Of a DNA stretch of 58,056 nucleotides, positions 7,635 through 17,651 are shown in pieces. Source of the stretch: an uncultured Pseudomonadota bacterium (GTDB lineage Bacteria > Myxococcota_A > UBA796 > SXON01); contig CAIQVJ010000097.1 in the NCBI GenBank assembly GCA_903875225.1, positions 1 through 58,056 on the forward strand, in the 5' to 3' direction. Every line of letters starts with the position of its first letter. Position 1 is the first letter of the stretch. Position numbers and translations under genes: made by a program. The notes beneath the pieces are model-generated. The model had not been told where the DNA came from and ran no database searches. It saw nothing but the letters and a program-made list of their open reading frames with translations.

Positions 7635-9254
7635 ATGGTCGAGCTCACGAACATCACCAAGCAACACGGCAGCCAGGTGCTGTTCCTCGACGCCTCGATG
7701 AAGGTGAACCCGGGCGAGAAGGTCGGGCTGGTCGGCGCGAATGGCGCAGGAAAGACGACGATCTTCCGGATGATCCTCGGCGAGGAGCGGCCGGACGAGG
7801 GCAGCGTGGAGCGGCCGAAGCGGCTGACGCTGGGCTACTTTCGACAGGACTTTGCCGAATGGCGGGACCGCAGCGTGCTGGCCGAGACGATCGCCGGCGC
7901 GGGGACGCTCGCCGACCTTGGGGAGGAGCTGGGCTTGCTCGAAGCCCGGCTCGGGGACTGTGACGCGCCGGACTACGATCATGTGATCGAGCGCTACGGC
8001 GAGGTGCAGGCGCAGTTCTCGGAGCGCGGCGGGTACGATCTCGACGCCCGCGCACGCTCGATCCTCGCCGGCCTGGGCTTCTCGGAGCGGGAGGTGGACG
8101 GACCGATCGGCGCGCTCTCGGGCGGCTGGCGCATGCGGGTGCAGCTCGCGCGCATCCTGCTCTCGCGCCCGGAGCTGCTCCTCCTGGACGAGCCCACGAA
8201 CTACCTCGACATCGAGAGCATCGTCTGGCTCGAGACCTGGCTGCGGGACTACCCGGGGGCCGTGCTGATGACGTGCCACGACCGCGACGTGCTCAACCGC
8301 GTGGTGCGAAAGGTGATCGAGATCGACGGCGGGAAGTTCCGCACCTACGCCGGCGACTACGATGCCTACGAGCGCGCACGCGTGCTCGATGCCGCCCAGC
8401 GCGAGGCCGAGTACGAAAAGCAGCAGGCGATGCTGGAGAAGGAGATCCGGTTCATCGAGCGGTTCAAGAAGCAGCCGTCGAAGGCATCGCAGGTGCAGAG
8501 CCGGGCGAAGAAGATCGAGAAGATCGAGAAGATCGAGCCGCCGCGCCGCATCGTCGAGCGCACGTTCGGGTTCCGGCGGCCGGACCGCAGCGGGAACGAC
8601 GTGATCGCGCTCAAGGGCGTGAGCAAGAGCTACGCGAACCGGGCGATCCACAAGGGCGTGAGCCTGATGATCCGCCGGACCGAGCGGTGGGCGATCATGG
8701 GCGAGAACGGCGCCGGCAAGACGACGCTGCTCAAGATGATGGCGTCGGCGTTGAACCCCGACAGCGGCGAGGTGGTGATCGGGGCCTCCGTGGGCCTCGG
8801 CTACTACGCCCAGCACCAGATGGAACAGTTGGACGGCGAGAACAGCGTGCTGGAGGAGCTGGAGGCGCACGCCCCGCGCGCGGGGATGGGCATCCTGCGC
8901 CAGCTGGCAGGGGCGTTCGGGTTCTCGGGCGACGACGTGGACAAGCCGATCTCCGTGCTGTCGGGCGGCGAGAAGGCACGGCTCGCGCTCGCGAAGATGC
9001 TGTATGACGCGCCGAACCTGCTCGTGCTCGACGAGCCGACCAACCACCTCGATCTCACGACCAAGCGGGCGTTGGTGAAAGCGCTCGCCGACTACGACGG
9101 CACCATCGTGTTCGTGAGCCACGATCGGGCGTTCCTGCGGGCGCTGGCCACGCGGGTGGTCGAGCTGACACCGGAGGGCCCGCGCGTCTACGAGGGATCG
9201 TACGACGAGTACGTGCAGGCCGTGGGCCGGGAGGCGCCGGGGTTGAGGGCGTAG
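7635..9254 (+). CDS. ABC-F family ATPase (ribosome-associated type)
   Basis: 539 residues with two ABC domains and no membrane segments. ABC-F proteins act on ribosomes (EttA, Uup, YbiT) or in antibiotic protection. Walker A motifs are GANGAGKTT (residues 35-42) and GENGAGKTT, signatures LSGGWRMRVQLA and LSGGEKARLALA, Walker B LLLLDEPTNYLD and LLVLDEPTNHLD. Between the domains is the charged linker with QPSKASQVQSRAKK and a run of KIEKIEKI, typical of the family's P-site tRNA interaction motif. ATG 7635 is supported by GAAGG seven bases upstream; the longer open frame upstream is non-coding. The subfamily cannot be fixed by eye. Confidence 0.92.
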   Translation: MVELTNITKQHGSQVLFLDASMKVNPGEKVGLVGANGAGKTTIFRMILGEERPDEGSVERPKRLTLGYFRQDFAEWRDRSVLAETIAGAGTLADLGEELGLLEARLGDCDAPDYDHVIERYGEVQAQFSERGGYDLDARARSILAGLGFSEREVDGPIGALSGGWRMRVQLARILLSRPELLLLDEPTNYLDIESIVWLETWLRDYPGAVLMTCHDRDVLNRVVRKVIEIDGGKFRTYAGDYDAYERARVLDAAQREAEYEKQQAMLEKEIRFIERFKKQPSKASQVQSRAKKIEKIEKIEPPRRIVERTFGFRRPDRSGNDVIALKGVSKSYANRAIHKGVSLMIRRTERWAIMGENGAGKTTLLKMMASALNPDSGEVVIGASVGLGYYAQHQMEQLDGENSVLEELEAHAPRAGMGILRQLAGAFGFSGDDVDKPISVLSGGEKARLALAKMLYDAPNLLVLDEPTNHLDLTTKRALVKALADYDGTIVFVSHDRAFLRALATRVVELTPEGPRVYEGSYDEYVQAVGREAPGLRA

Positions 9255-9257
9255 TCC

Positions 9258-10685
9258 CTATGCCCCGACGCCCGCCACCAGCTTCAAGGGCCCGTCCTCG
9301 AACCCGTCCATCGGGTGGGGCAGGAAGTCCGGGTGGCCCAGCTGCGTGCAGATCTCATCCGCGAAGAACCTTCCCTTTCTCGTGAGACGCACCTGCACGT
9401 CGTCCTGGGTGAGGAGACCGTGGGATTCGAGGATCGCGAGCTCTCTCCCGAACACGACCTCGACCCGCTCGCCCGTGCGCTCCTCGTAGAAGTCCTTGTA
9501 GACCTCGCTGTTCTTGAGCGGGAGGACGAGGTTCCACCGCAACTGCGCGTCGCGGTCGCGCACCATGCCGCGGTACACGGGCAGGCGACCGGCCTCGACC
9601 TGCGCCGACCACGCGTTCACGTCGGGCTCGGCGATGCAGAACCGGTCCCGGAAGCTGCAGAAGGCGCTCGGTCCCACGCCGATGGTGTCGAGCAGCCGGC
9701 AGCACTGATCCGTGGTGTAGGCCGAGGTCCACTTCGGCTCCTTCGTGAACACCCGCACGAGGTTCTCCCTGTAGCCGTGCTCGTTCACGTACTCGATCGC
9801 CATCTGCTTCATCAGGATCTGCGTCTCGTTGGGCGTGAACCGCTCCGGCGCGCGATCGTACAGCGCCTCCACGGGCCCCTCGCCCTGCCCATAGTGCTGG
9901 ATCTTCAGCCGATAGAACTGGATCTCCTCGGCATCCAACTCCACGGCCCTGCAGAGCGTCTCATGCCAGGACTCCAGGGTCTGACCCGGGTATCCGTAGA
10001 TGAACTCGATGTTCAGATCGTCGAAGCCCGCCGCTCTGCAGGCCGCCATCGCTTCCTGGGCCAGGGCGTAGGACGGCGGTCGGTTCATGTGCTTCAGGAT
10101 GGCCTCGTGCGTCTCCTGCAACCCCAGCGTCAACCGGTTGGACCCGTAGTCGCGCATGATCCGGAGGCGCTCCCGACCGACGTCGCCGACGAGATCGTCG
10201 GGGTGCACGTCGTAGGTCAGTTGGGCACACCCGGAGAGGTCGACGCGACGTGCGATCTGCTCATGAAGCTCCTTGAACAGCCGCGGGGAGAGGTGCGTGG
10301 GTGTTCCGCCCCCCACCAACACCGAACGCGCGCGGATCCTGTCCAACCCAAGCTTCTGGAGCCAGAGGTCCATCTCCCGGCCCAGCATGTCCACGACACG
10401 CTCCTGGACCTCCTCGCTCGTCCCCGTGACGATGGGGTAGTGACAGAAGGTACATTGTTTCTGGCAGAACGGCACGTGCAGGTAGAACACGTACCGGCCG
10501 TCGTCGGGATCTTCCCAACCCTCGAGGAACTGCTCCCCATCGATCGGCGGGTACATGGTGATCGGCGGGTAGTGGATGCCGGCCGGAAAGAACGTGCCCG
10601 TCTTGTGGATCAGGCCCCGATCGCGGAGGGCGCGAAAGTCGTCGACGCGGGAACGCGCAGACTCGACGAGGCCGGAGAAGGTCAC
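9258..10685 (-). CDS. HemN-like radical SAM enzyme
   Basis: 475 residues. YLHVPFCQKQCTFC carries the 4Fe-4S ligands Cys74, Cys78 and Cys81 (CxxxCxxC), followed by the SAM-binding GGGTPTHLS and the DVHPDDL and GLQET strands seen in coproporphyrinogen-oxidase-like enzymes. The family covers true HemN, the haem chaperone HemW, haem-degrading HutW/ChuW, and HemN-like methylases or cyclopropanases. I cannot tell which this is. Its start codon overlaps the stop of the B12-radical-SAM gene by four bases, so the two are translationally coupled and probably act on one pathway. It converges with the ABC-F gene three bases away. Confidence 0.85.
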   Translation of the reverse strand: MTFSGLVESARSRVDDFRALRDRGLIHKTGTFFPAGIHYPPITMYPPIDGEQFLEGWEDPDDGRYVFYLHVPFCQKQCTFCHYPIVTGTSEEVQERVVDMLGREMDLWLQKLGLDRIRARSVLVGGGTPTHLSPRLFKELHEQIARRVDLSGCAQLTYDVHPDDLVGDVGRERLRIMRDYGSNRLTLGLQETHEAILKHMNRPPSYALAQEAMAACRAAGFDDLNIEFIYGYPGQTLESWHETLCRAVELDAEEIQFYRLKIQHYGQGEGPVEALYDRAPERFTPNETQILMKQMAIEYVNEHGYRENLVRVFTKEPKWTSAYTTDQCCRLLDTIGVGPSAFCSFRDRFCIAEPDVNAWSAQVEAGRLPVYRGMVRDRDAQLRWNLVLPLKNSEVYKDFYEERTGERVEVVFGRELAILESHGLLTQDDVQVRLTRKGRFFADEICTQLGHPDFLPHPMDGFEDGPLKLVAGVGA

Positions 10686-12271
10686 TTTGCAGCCGTGCTC
10701 ATCAGCTCGTCCGGCAATATCGCCCCGGCCGTGGGCTCGTGGGAACCCCGCAGATCCAACGCGTGCCGACCGGGCCCCACCAGGTTGTGGGTGTAGTGCC
10801 GCAAGTACTGGATCAGCTCGCGCCCGCGGGCGAGGTTCACCGGGCGCAACATGCCGGCCGCGGCGGCGTAGCGCGAAGCCCGCTCCACCCCGGGCACCTT
10901 CGAGAGCACCTCGGGATCCAGGAGCGCACGTGCACGAGGGGGAAGCAGCGGGAGGAGGTTGTACGCCGCGACGTAGCCCCGGTTGATCGTCTCTTCCCGC
11001 CGGTACTCCTCGGTGAGGGCGTGCGCCTGGTGGATGCCCGACATCTCGCCGCGGTAGATCTTGTCGAGCTCGGCATCCGTGATGTCCCCGGCGGCGTGCG
11101 CAGCGAGGGTCATCTCGATCCCCGGGTAGAACGCGAGCCAGTAGGCGCCGATCCGCGTGGGCGTGTGGGCCTGGTAGAACCGCAGCGCGTTCTTTCGGCC
11201 TTCGTCCGACTCCCCGGGCAGCCCGACGATGTGGTCGGCATCAAGGGCGATGCCGGCCTCGTTGCATGCGTCGATGGCCTTCCCGAGGTCACCCTCCCGC
11301 TCCGCGCGCTTGAGCACCCGCTGCCGGTAGGCCATGGAGTCGAGGGACTGCACCCCCATCTTCAACCGGATGCAGCCCGCACGCTTGAGCAACCTCGCAA
11401 GGGAGACGTCGATGAACCGCGCGTGGGCGTGACACACGAACGGCCGCCCGATCTGGGCTTCGTACTTCGGCAGGAAGTCCTCGAGCCACGGGCGGTTCAT
11501 CGTGAAGATGTCGTCGTGGAACTCGACGTATCCGAAATTCCACCGCTTCTTCGCGATGCGCAGCTCCTCCAACACGTTCTCTACCGAGCGGCGTCTGTTG
11601 TAGTCGCGGAACGTGCCTTCACTTGGCAGCTCGGCGAAGAAGTTGTTGAAGCAATAGGTGCAACGATAGGGACATCCCCGGGCGGTGAGCGCGTCGTAGC
11701 GACCGCGCGGGGGGCGGAAGGGCGCGTAGATCTCCTTGTCCGGAAACGGCAGCCCATCGAGATCGGCGATGAACCGGTTCACGCTGGGCGGGGGCGTCGG
11801 GATGCCGTCTGCCTTGTGCCACACGCTTGGAATGCCTGCGCCATTGCGCCCGGCCGCGAGGTCTTCGACCAGGGCCAACAGGGCCTCCTCCCCCTCGCTC
11901 ACCACCGCAAAGTCCACCTCGTCATACCCGAGGACGAACCCCGGGATCGCGGACGAGTGCACCCCACCCATCACCACGGGCACGTGCCGCACCTTCCGCA
12001 CGGCGGCGGCGATCTCGACCGACCACTTGAACACCGCCGTGATGCACGAAAATGCCAGCACATCGGGCTTGAGCTCGAGGATCCGGGCCACCACCTTGTG
12101 GCGGACGTCGAGCTTCTCCGCCAACCAGGGGGAGTTCAAATCAAACCGGTCGTTGAACAACGCGGGGTCGTGGACCAGGCTCACGCGATGGCCCGCGCGG
12201 CGAAGATAGGCAGACAGATACTCGACGCCGAGGAGCCCGGAGGATCCAAGAGAGACAAACACAACGTGCAT
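10682..12271 (-). CDS. B12-binding-domain radical SAM protein
   Basis: 529 residues from ATG 12271, chosen because MHVVFVSLGSSGLLGVEYL begins the Rossmann-like cobalamin-binding domain; the open frame 26 codons upstream is not protein-like. The cobalamin domain covers about residues 1-150 (with VVMGGVHSS). The radical SAM core has CPYRCTYC near residue 200 (CxxxCxxC). Relatives (BchE, P-methyltransferases, hopanoid and natural-product enzymes) methylate or rearrange unreactive carbons. First gene of a two-gene operon with the HemN-like enzyme. The substrate is unknown. Confidence 0.85.
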   Translation of the reverse strand: MHVVFVSLGSSGLLGVEYLSAYLRRAGHRVSLVHDPALFNDRFDLNSPWLAEKLDVRHKVVARILELKPDVLAFSCITAVFKWSVEIAAAVRKVRHVPVVMGGVHSSAIPGFVLGYDEVDFAVVSEGEEALLALVEDLAAGRNGAGIPSVWHKADGIPTPPPSVNRFIADLDGLPFPDKEIYAPFRPPRGRYDALTARGCPYRCTYCFNNFFAELPSEGTFRDYNRRRSVENVLEELRIAKKRWNFGYVEFHDDIFTMNRPWLEDFLPKYEAQIGRPFVCHAHARFIDVSLARLLKRAGCIRLKMGVQSLDSMAYRQRVLKRAEREGDLGKAIDACNEAGIALDADHIVGLPGESDEGRKNALRFYQAHTPTRIGAYWLAFYPGIEMTLAAHAAGDITDAELDKIYRGEMSGIHQAHALTEEYRREETINRGYVAAYNLLPLLPPRARALLDPEVLSKVPGVERASRYAAAAGMLRPVNLARGRELIQYLRHYTHNLVGPGRHALDLRGSHEPTAGAILPDELMSTAAK

Positions 12272-12473
12272 GCTGTCAGTATTGCCGGATGGCCGCCTGC
12301 CGTCAACCGGGCCGACCCCGGGCTCGCAGCCCCATGAGTGGGCGATCAAGGCGACGAAGAGCCAGCCGGTGGGTGGGCAGGATCCGCCGAATGGCGGCCC
12401 CGTCGGATCCGGTGAGCGCGGCTACGGACGGATCGTGGGCCCGGAGAGCGCGCTCCCCACGTTACCCGGGCCC

Positions 12474-14090
12474 ATGCCCCGCCCGTCCCTGCTCCGCGCC
12501 TGGGTGACCGCCCGCCTGCCGGTGCTCGCGGTGTGTGCAGTGCTGGCGAGAGGCTGGGTGCAGGACGGCGCCGTGGCCGCGCTCACCCACTACCCGTCGT
12601 CGCATTCGATGGTGAAGGGCGTGCTCCTGACCTGGCAGACCGGCATGCTGCGAGGGCCGTCGCTCCTCTACGCGGCGCCCATCGGGATCGCGCTGTGCCT
12701 CGGGCTCTCCGTATCGCGCGGGTGGGCGGCCCGGCTGGGGCTCGGAGCGCTCGCGCTGGCCCTGATCCTCGCAGGCTCCCACAGCGTCGGCGGCTGGGTG
12801 ATCGGGGCGCTCGCCCTCGCGCTGGAGGGCCTGCCCTCGGGGCGGGGCCGGGCCTGGAGGTGGGTCGCGGCCATCCCCGGCTCCGAGATCGTGGCGTTTC
12901 GGCCGGTGTTCACCGCTGTCTTCGCGACGGGGCCGGGAGGAGCGGGAGCGACCGATCCCGGGGGGGCCGCGCTGCGGGGGTTCCCCGCCCTGTTCGTCGG
13001 AGCGGTGGGAGGAGCCCTCGCCGTCGGGCTCTGGTTCTTCGCCGACATCGTCGCCGACATGGGGCAGGCCACCGAGGAGGTCGCGCGATGGCCCGATTCG
13101 CGCGTGGACAAGCGGGCGAGCGTCCTGGACCGGGTCGCCCCGCCGGGCGTGTTCGACTTCCAGGACATCGACCGCGTGGGGGATCACCTCGTCGTCGTCG
13201 GAGAGAACCCGCCGCGGCTGATGGCGTACCCGCTCGACGGCGGGCCCAGCGCGACCTTCCCGCTGCGCCCGTTCTGGGCCAACGAGACCGGCATGGCGGT
13301 GGACTCGGTGAGCGACGTCGCCACGGGGCGGACCTGGTTCCTGGCGGGCCCGGCGACGCTGGGGGAGGCGCGCTACTCCAACGGAGCGTGGACCAGCGGC
13401 GGGGAGTCGCATCCCGTCTCGAAGCTGTTGCTGCACGGCGCGATGCAGTGGTTCCCGGAGACGCAGACCGTGGCGATGGTGACGCTGAACGTGACGGAGA
13501 CGCGCGACGCGCCACGCCTCGTGACGCTGCACGCTGGGGGCGACGAGCCGCTCGGGGCGCTGGGGATCCGTGTCCTGCGGACGTCTGACGGGCAGCCGCT
13601 GCCGGTGGTGCGCGACGCCGTGTGGGTGCCCCCGATCCGCCGCTTCGTGCTCGCCCCGGACTTCGGAGGGTCGCTGTACCTGATGGACCCGGAGACGGGG
13701 CTCGGGACGCCGTGGCTGCCGATGAGCACGCTGAACGGCAGGCTCGTCTGGGACCCGACGCTCGGGCGCCTGTTCGTCGCCCGGCCCGAGCGTTCGGAGA
13801 TCGCGATCGTGGACCCGGTCGCGGGGCGTGTGGAGCGCACCCTGCACACCGAAGCCGGCGTGCGGGCGCTGGCGGTGGACGCAGGGCGGGGGCTCGTGCT
13901 CACAGCCTCGGTGGTGACCGGCGCCGTGGATGTGTACCGGCTGGCCGACGGCGAGCGCGTGGACCGATACACGGGGTTCATGCCGATGGTCCGCAACCTG
14001 CAATTGATCCCCGAACGGGGGCTGGCTGTGCTCTCCACCTGGGCCGTGCTCTACGAGTTCCCGTATGGAACACCCGCCGGGGCGCCATGA
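12474..14090 (+). CDS. Membrane protein with C-terminal beta-propeller-like domain
   Basis: 538 residues from ATG 12474. The upstream frame back to 12270 has no protein-like composition. The N-terminal 180 or so residues contain about five hydrophobic segments (for example LLYAAPIGIALCLGLSV, LGALALALILAG, FVGAVGGALAVGLWF). The remainder is a series of YncE/NHL-like blades (LVVVGENPPRLMAYPL, RRFVLAPDFGGSLYLMDPETG, LFVARPERSEIAIVDPVAGRV, GLVLTASVVTGAVDVY). It is probably an inner-membrane protein with a large extracytoplasmic domain. First gene of the forward run that includes the membrane-anchored methyltransferase. Confidence 0.7.
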   Translation: MPRPSLLRAWVTARLPVLAVCAVLARGWVQDGAVAALTHYPSSHSMVKGVLLTWQTGMLRGPSLLYAAPIGIALCLGLSVSRGWAARLGLGALALALILAGSHSVGGWVIGALALALEGLPSGRGRAWRWVAAIPGSEIVAFRPVFTAVFATGPGGAGATDPGGAALRGFPALFVGAVGGALAVGLWFFADIVADMGQATEEVARWPDSRVDKRASVLDRVAPPGVFDFQDIDRVGDHLVVVGENPPRLMAYPLDGGPSATFPLRPFWANETGMAVDSVSDVATGRTWFLAGPATLGEARYSNGAWTSGGESHPVSKLLLHGAMQWFPETQTVAMVTLNVTETRDAPRLVTLHAGGDEPLGALGIRVLRTSDGQPLPVVRDAVWVPPIRRFVLAPDFGGSLYLMDPETGLGTPWLPMSTLNGRLVWDPTLGRLFVARPERSEIAIVDPVAGRVERTLHTEAGVRALAVDAGRGLVLTASVVTGAVDVYRLADGERVDRYTGFMPMVRNLQLIPERGLAVLSTWAVLYEFPYGTPAGAP

Positions 14091-14122
14091 CCGCGATGCG
14101 ACCCACCCTGCCGGGCCTTCCC

Positions 14123-14128
14123 GGGAGG
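14123..14128 (+). promoter_or_regulatory. Shine-Dalgarno fixing a GTG start
   Basis: GGGAGG lies five bases before GTG 14134. It selects this start over the in-frame ATG at 14065, which overlaps the preceding gene and would add a polar N-terminus before the membrane segment. Confidence 0.6.
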
Positions 14129-14133
14129 CGCGG

Positions 14134-14961
14134 GTGAAGCGCCGGGGTCTCACCGCCCTCGGGCTGCTCGCGCTCATCGCGATCGTCGCGGGGGGGCGCA
14201 GCCTGCGCCCGGACCTGTGGGTGGCCGTGCTGCAGCCCGTGACCGGCGCCCTGGGCTGGCCGCCGACCCACATCCCCCGGTCGCTCTCGCGGGTGAAACC
14301 TCAGCTCGACGTCGCCTGGACCCCCGACGCGATCGACGCGCTCGCCCAACGCGCCGTGGCGGCGCACTCCCCGTTGCGGCCGCTGTACCAGCCGAGCCTC
14401 TATGCCTTCGACCTGCCCACGAAGATCGGCCTGCAGCCGACGGACGTGGTGGCGGACATCGGCTGCGGGACGGGCGCGTTCGAGATCGACGTGCTCGAGC
14501 GCAACACGGCCTTCGCCCGGCTGTACGCCGTCGACATCGACCCCGTCTCCATCGACGTGCTCACGCGGCTCCTGGCGGTCGGGCCGTGGGGCCGCACGGA
14601 CCGCGTGGTCCCGGTGCTGGCCGAGCCCGGGTCGTTCGGAGTCCCGCCCGGGTCGATCGACGTGCTGCTCGTGGACACGGTGCAGCTACACCAGCCCTTC
14701 GACGAGCCCGACGCGTGGAAGATGCACCCGGGCGGCGCCCCGCCGGAGGTGCTCGCGACCCTCCACGCGCTGCTCGCGGTGCTCAAGCCGGGCGGTCGGC
14801 TCAACGTGGTCGAGAACCTGCCCGACCACCCGCTGCCGCCCGACGCGGTCCGGATCCCCTACGAAGAAGCAGGTTTCGTGTTCCGCCAGTCGGAGCGCCT
14901 GCTCGAACCCGCCACGATGACGGGCGCATGGTACCTCTCGTTCGTGAAGCCCGAAACTTGA
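14134..14961 (+). CDS. Membrane-anchored SAM-dependent methyltransferase
   Basis: 275 residues from GTG 14134. Residues about 5-22 (RGLTALGLLALIAIVAGG) form one transmembrane anchor. The soluble part has SAM motif I in VVADIGCGTGAFEIDV, an acidic strand LYAVDIDPVSIDVL, and the later strand LLAVLKPGGRLNVVENL, a standard class I methyltransferase order. The FDLPTKIGLQPTD lead-in resembles family members of unknown substrate in Myxococcota. It lies 43 bases after the propeller gene and 50 bases before gpmI, probably in one transcript. Confidence 0.85.
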   Translation: MKRRGLTALGLLALIAIVAGGRSLRPDLWVAVLQPVTGALGWPPTHIPRSLSRVKPQLDVAWTPDAIDALAQRAVAAHSPLRPLYQPSLYAFDLPTKIGLQPTDVVADIGCGTGAFEIDVLERNTAFARLYAVDIDPVSIDVLTRLLAVGPWGRTDRVVPVLAEPGSFGVPPGSIDVLLVDTVQLHQPFDEPDAWKMHPGGAPPEVLATLHALLAVLKPGGRLNVVENLPDHPLPPDAVRIPYEEAGFVFRQSERLLEPATMTGAWYLSFVKPET

Positions 14962-15012
14962 CCTTCGGGTCTCCGCCGCTCTGTTAAGCCGGGCGGGTCC
15001 CCCAGAGGCCGC

Positions 15013-16638
15013 TTGCCGACCGAACTGCCGCATCCCCCCCGTCGCCCGGTCGTCCTCTGCATCCTCGATGGCGTGGGCTGGGGCCGCAGGGATGCGACCG
15101 ACGCGGTGTACGTCGCGTACACCCCCACGCTGGACAGGCTGCTGGCGGACTGTCCACACACGCTCCTGAAGGCTCACGGCACCGCAGTGGGCCTGCCGTC
15201 CGACGCGGACATGGGCAACTCCGAGGTGGGGCACAACGCGATGGGCGCCGGCCGCGTGATCGAGCAGGGCGCCAGGCTGATCGAGGCGGCGATCGCCAGC
15301 GGCGCGCTCTTCCGCTCGGAGGTGTGGCGCGAGGTCTGCGCCCGTCAGCCCCCACAGACGGTCCACCTGCTGGGGCTCGTGAGCGACGGCAACGTGCACA
15401 GCCACATCGATCACCTTCGATGCCTGATCCTTGGCGCCAGGGAGGCTGGCGTCAAGCGCATCCGGGTGCACGCATTGACGGACGGGCGCGACGTGTCGGA
15501 GCGGTCGGCGCTGACCTGGATCGAGCCGCTGGAGGCGGGGCTTGCGGCGCTCGCAACGCGTGGGATCGACGCGAAGATCGCGTCCGGCGGTGGGCGGATG
15601 ACGATCACGATGGACCGCTACGAGGCTGACTGGCAGATGGTGAAGCGCGGCTGGGACTGCCACGTGTACGGCGTCGGCCGGCGGTTCGGCTCCGCGAGCG
15701 AGGCCATCCGCACGCTGTACAGCGAGGATCCGAAGACCAACGATCAGCTCCTCCCAGCGTTCGTCTGCGACGGGGCGCCCGGCGAGCCGCTGATCCGCGA
15801 CGGCGACGCCGTGGTCTTGTTCAACTTCCGCGGGGACCGCGCGATCGAGATCACCCGCGCGTTCACCGGGCCCGTCCCGTTCGACACCAGCGGGCCCGAC
15901 GGCGAGCCCGCTCCGCACGTCTACTTCGCGGGGATGATGCAGTACGACGGCGATCTCAAGCTGCCCGAGCACTACCTCGTGGACCCGCCCGTCATCGATC
16001 AGACGGTCGGTGAGCAGCTCGTCGCTGCCGGCCTGCGCACCCTCGCGGTCTCCGAGACCCAGAAGTTCGGCCACGTGACCTACTTCTTCAACGGGAACCG
16101 GTCGGGGACCTTCGACGACGCGCTCGAGGTGTACCGCGAGGTCCCGAGCGACAACGTGCCGTTCGACCAGCGCCCGGAGATGAAGGCCGCCGAGATCGTG
16201 GACGCCGCGATCGTGGGCATCCACGAGGGCTTCGACCACGTGCGCCTCAACCTCGCGAACGGCGACATGGTCGGGCACACCGGGGACTTCGCGGCCACCG
16301 TCTCGGGGCTCGAGGCCGTCGACAAAGCGCTCGGCAGGCTCGTCGCAGCGTGCGAGAAGGCTGGAGCGATCCTGCTGGTCACCGCCGACCACGGGAACGC
16401 AGACCTGATGTTCGAGCTCGACAAGAAGGGCGCGCCGCAGGTGGTGGACGGGCGGGTCAAGCCCAAGACGAGCCACACGCTGAACCCCGTGCCGTTCATC
16501 CTCGTGGATCCCCGCCGGGAGTGGACCCTGCGGCCGCCGCACGCGGACGGCATCGCGCAGGTCGGCGCCACGCTCCTCCAGCTGCTCGACGTGCCCATAC
16601 CCGAAGCCTACCTTCCGTCCCTCGTGGAGCCTGCATGA
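15013..16638 (+). CDS. gpmI: 2,3-bisphosphoglycerate-independent phosphoglycerate mutase
   Basis: 541 residues, the usual size for this Mn-dependent glycolytic enzyme that interconverts 3- and 2-phosphoglycerate. [12 protein letters not shown] begins the metal-binding fold. Ser70 in [18 protein letters not shown] is the catalytic phospho-acceptor. TADHGNAD near residue 455 and [11 protein letters not shown] supply further metal and substrate ligands. The start is a TTG at 15013 with AGAGG a few bases upstream; no ATG or GTG fits the conserved N-terminus better. Its stop overlaps the next start (ATGA). Confidence 0.96.
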   Translation: MPTELPHPPRRPVVLCILDGVGWGRRDATDAVYVAYTPTLDRLLADCPHTLLKAHGTAVGLPSDADMGNSEVGHNAMGAGRVIEQGARLIEAAIASGALFRSEVWREVCARQPPQTVHLLGLVSDGNVHSHIDHLRCLILGAREAGVKRIRVHALTDGRDVSERSALTWIEPLEAGLAALATRGIDAKIASGGGRMTITMDRYEADWQMVKRGWDCHVYGVGRRFGSASEAIRTLYSEDPKTNDQLLPAFVCDGAPGEPLIRDGDAVVLFNFRGDRAIEITRAFTGPVPFDTSGPDGEPAPHVYFAGMMQYDGDLKLPEHYLVDPPVIDQTVGEQLVAAGLRTLAVSETQKFGHVTYFFNGNRSGTFDDALEVYREVPSDNVPFDQRPEMKAAEIVDAAIVGIHEGFDHVRLNLANGDMVGHTGDFAATVSGLEAVDKALGRLVAACEKAGAILLVTADHGNADLMFELDKKGAPQVVDGRVKPKTSHTLNPVPFILVDPRREWTLRPPHADGIAQVGATLLQLLDVPIPEAYLPSLVEPA

Positions 16639-17651
16639 TCGTCGACCTGCGCAGCGACACCGTCACCCGCCCCACGCCAGGGATGCGCTCGGCCATGGCC
16701 AACGCCGAGGTGGGCGACGACGTGTTCGGCGAGGACCCCACCGTGAACGCCCTGGAAGCCCGCGTCGCCACGCTGCTCGGCAAGGAGGAGGGCCTCTTCG
16801 TTCCCACGGGCACGATGGCGAACCAGATCGCGATCCGGTGCCAGACCGAGCCGGGGGACGAGATCCTCCTCGAGGCCGACGCGCACCCGTTCCACTACGA
16901 GGCAGGCGCCGCCGCCGTGATCTCGGGCGTGACGATCCGGTTGCTGCAGGGCGTGCGCGGAGTGCTCGACCCGGAGCTGGTCCGGCAAGCCGTCCGGCCA
17001 CCCAACGTCCATCATGCGCCGGCCCGCCTGTTCTGCGTGGAGAACACCGCGAACCGCGGGGGCGGCACCGTCATCTCGGCGGATCACGTCGCGAGGTTGT
17101 GCAGCGTGGCTCGGGAGGCGGGCTTGTCGTGCCACCTGGACGGGGCGCGGCTCTGGAACGCGGCCGCAGCCACAAAGACCGCGCTGCTCCCGCACGCCGC
17201 CCCGTTCGACACGGTGAGCGTGTGTTTTTCGAAGGGGCTCGGAGCGCCGGTCGGCAGCATGCTCGTGGGGCCACGGCCGTTGATGACCCGGGCGCGGCGG
17301 TTCCGGAAGATGCTGGGCGGTGGGATGCGCCAGGTCGGCATCCTCGCTGCCGCGTGCGACTACGCGCTGGATCACAACCTGCCGCTGCTCGTGGAGGACC
17401 ACCGACGCGCCAGGACCCTCTGGCAGGCGCTCGGGGACCAGGGGTGGGCGGTGGAGCAGGCGCCCGAGTCGAACATGGTCTATTTCCGCGCTCCGGACGC
17501 GCCGGCACTCGCCGCGCGGCTGGAGTCGCGGGGCGTCCGCTGCCTGGCGCTCGGCTGGGATCGGATCCGGCTGGTGACCCACCTGGACGTGACCGACGCG
17601 GGCGTGGACCACGCGCTGGGCGTGTTCGCGACGGCCCGGGAGAGCACCTGA
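16635..17651 (+). CDS. ltaE: Low-specificity L-threonine aldolase
   Basis: 338 residues. This PLP enzyme cleaves L-threonine or allo-threonine to glycine and acetaldehyde. The N-terminus [18 protein letters not shown] and the [14 protein letters not shown] block are diagnostic. Asp169 in HLDGAR should contact the PLP nitrogen, and Lys200 in [12 protein letters not shown] should form the Schiff base. ATG 16635 overlaps the gpmI stop by four bases, and its own stop abuts the next ATG, so the three genes form a tightly packed operon. Confidence 0.95.
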   Translation: MIVDLRSDTVTRPTPGMRSAMANAEVGDDVFGEDPTVNALEARVATLLGKEEGLFVPTGTMANQIAIRCQTEPGDEILLEADAHPFHYEAGAAAVISGVTIRLLQGVRGVLDPELVRQAVRPPNVHHAPARLFCVENTANRGGGTVISADHVARLCSVAREAGLSCHLDGARLWNAAAATKTALLPHAAPFDTVSVCFSKGLGAPVGSMLVGPRPLMTRARRFRKMLGGGMRQVGILAAACDYALDHNLPLLVEDHRRARTLWQALGDQGWAVEQAPESNMVYFRAPDAPALAARLESRGVRCLALGWDRIRLVTHLDVTDAGVDHALGVFATAREST

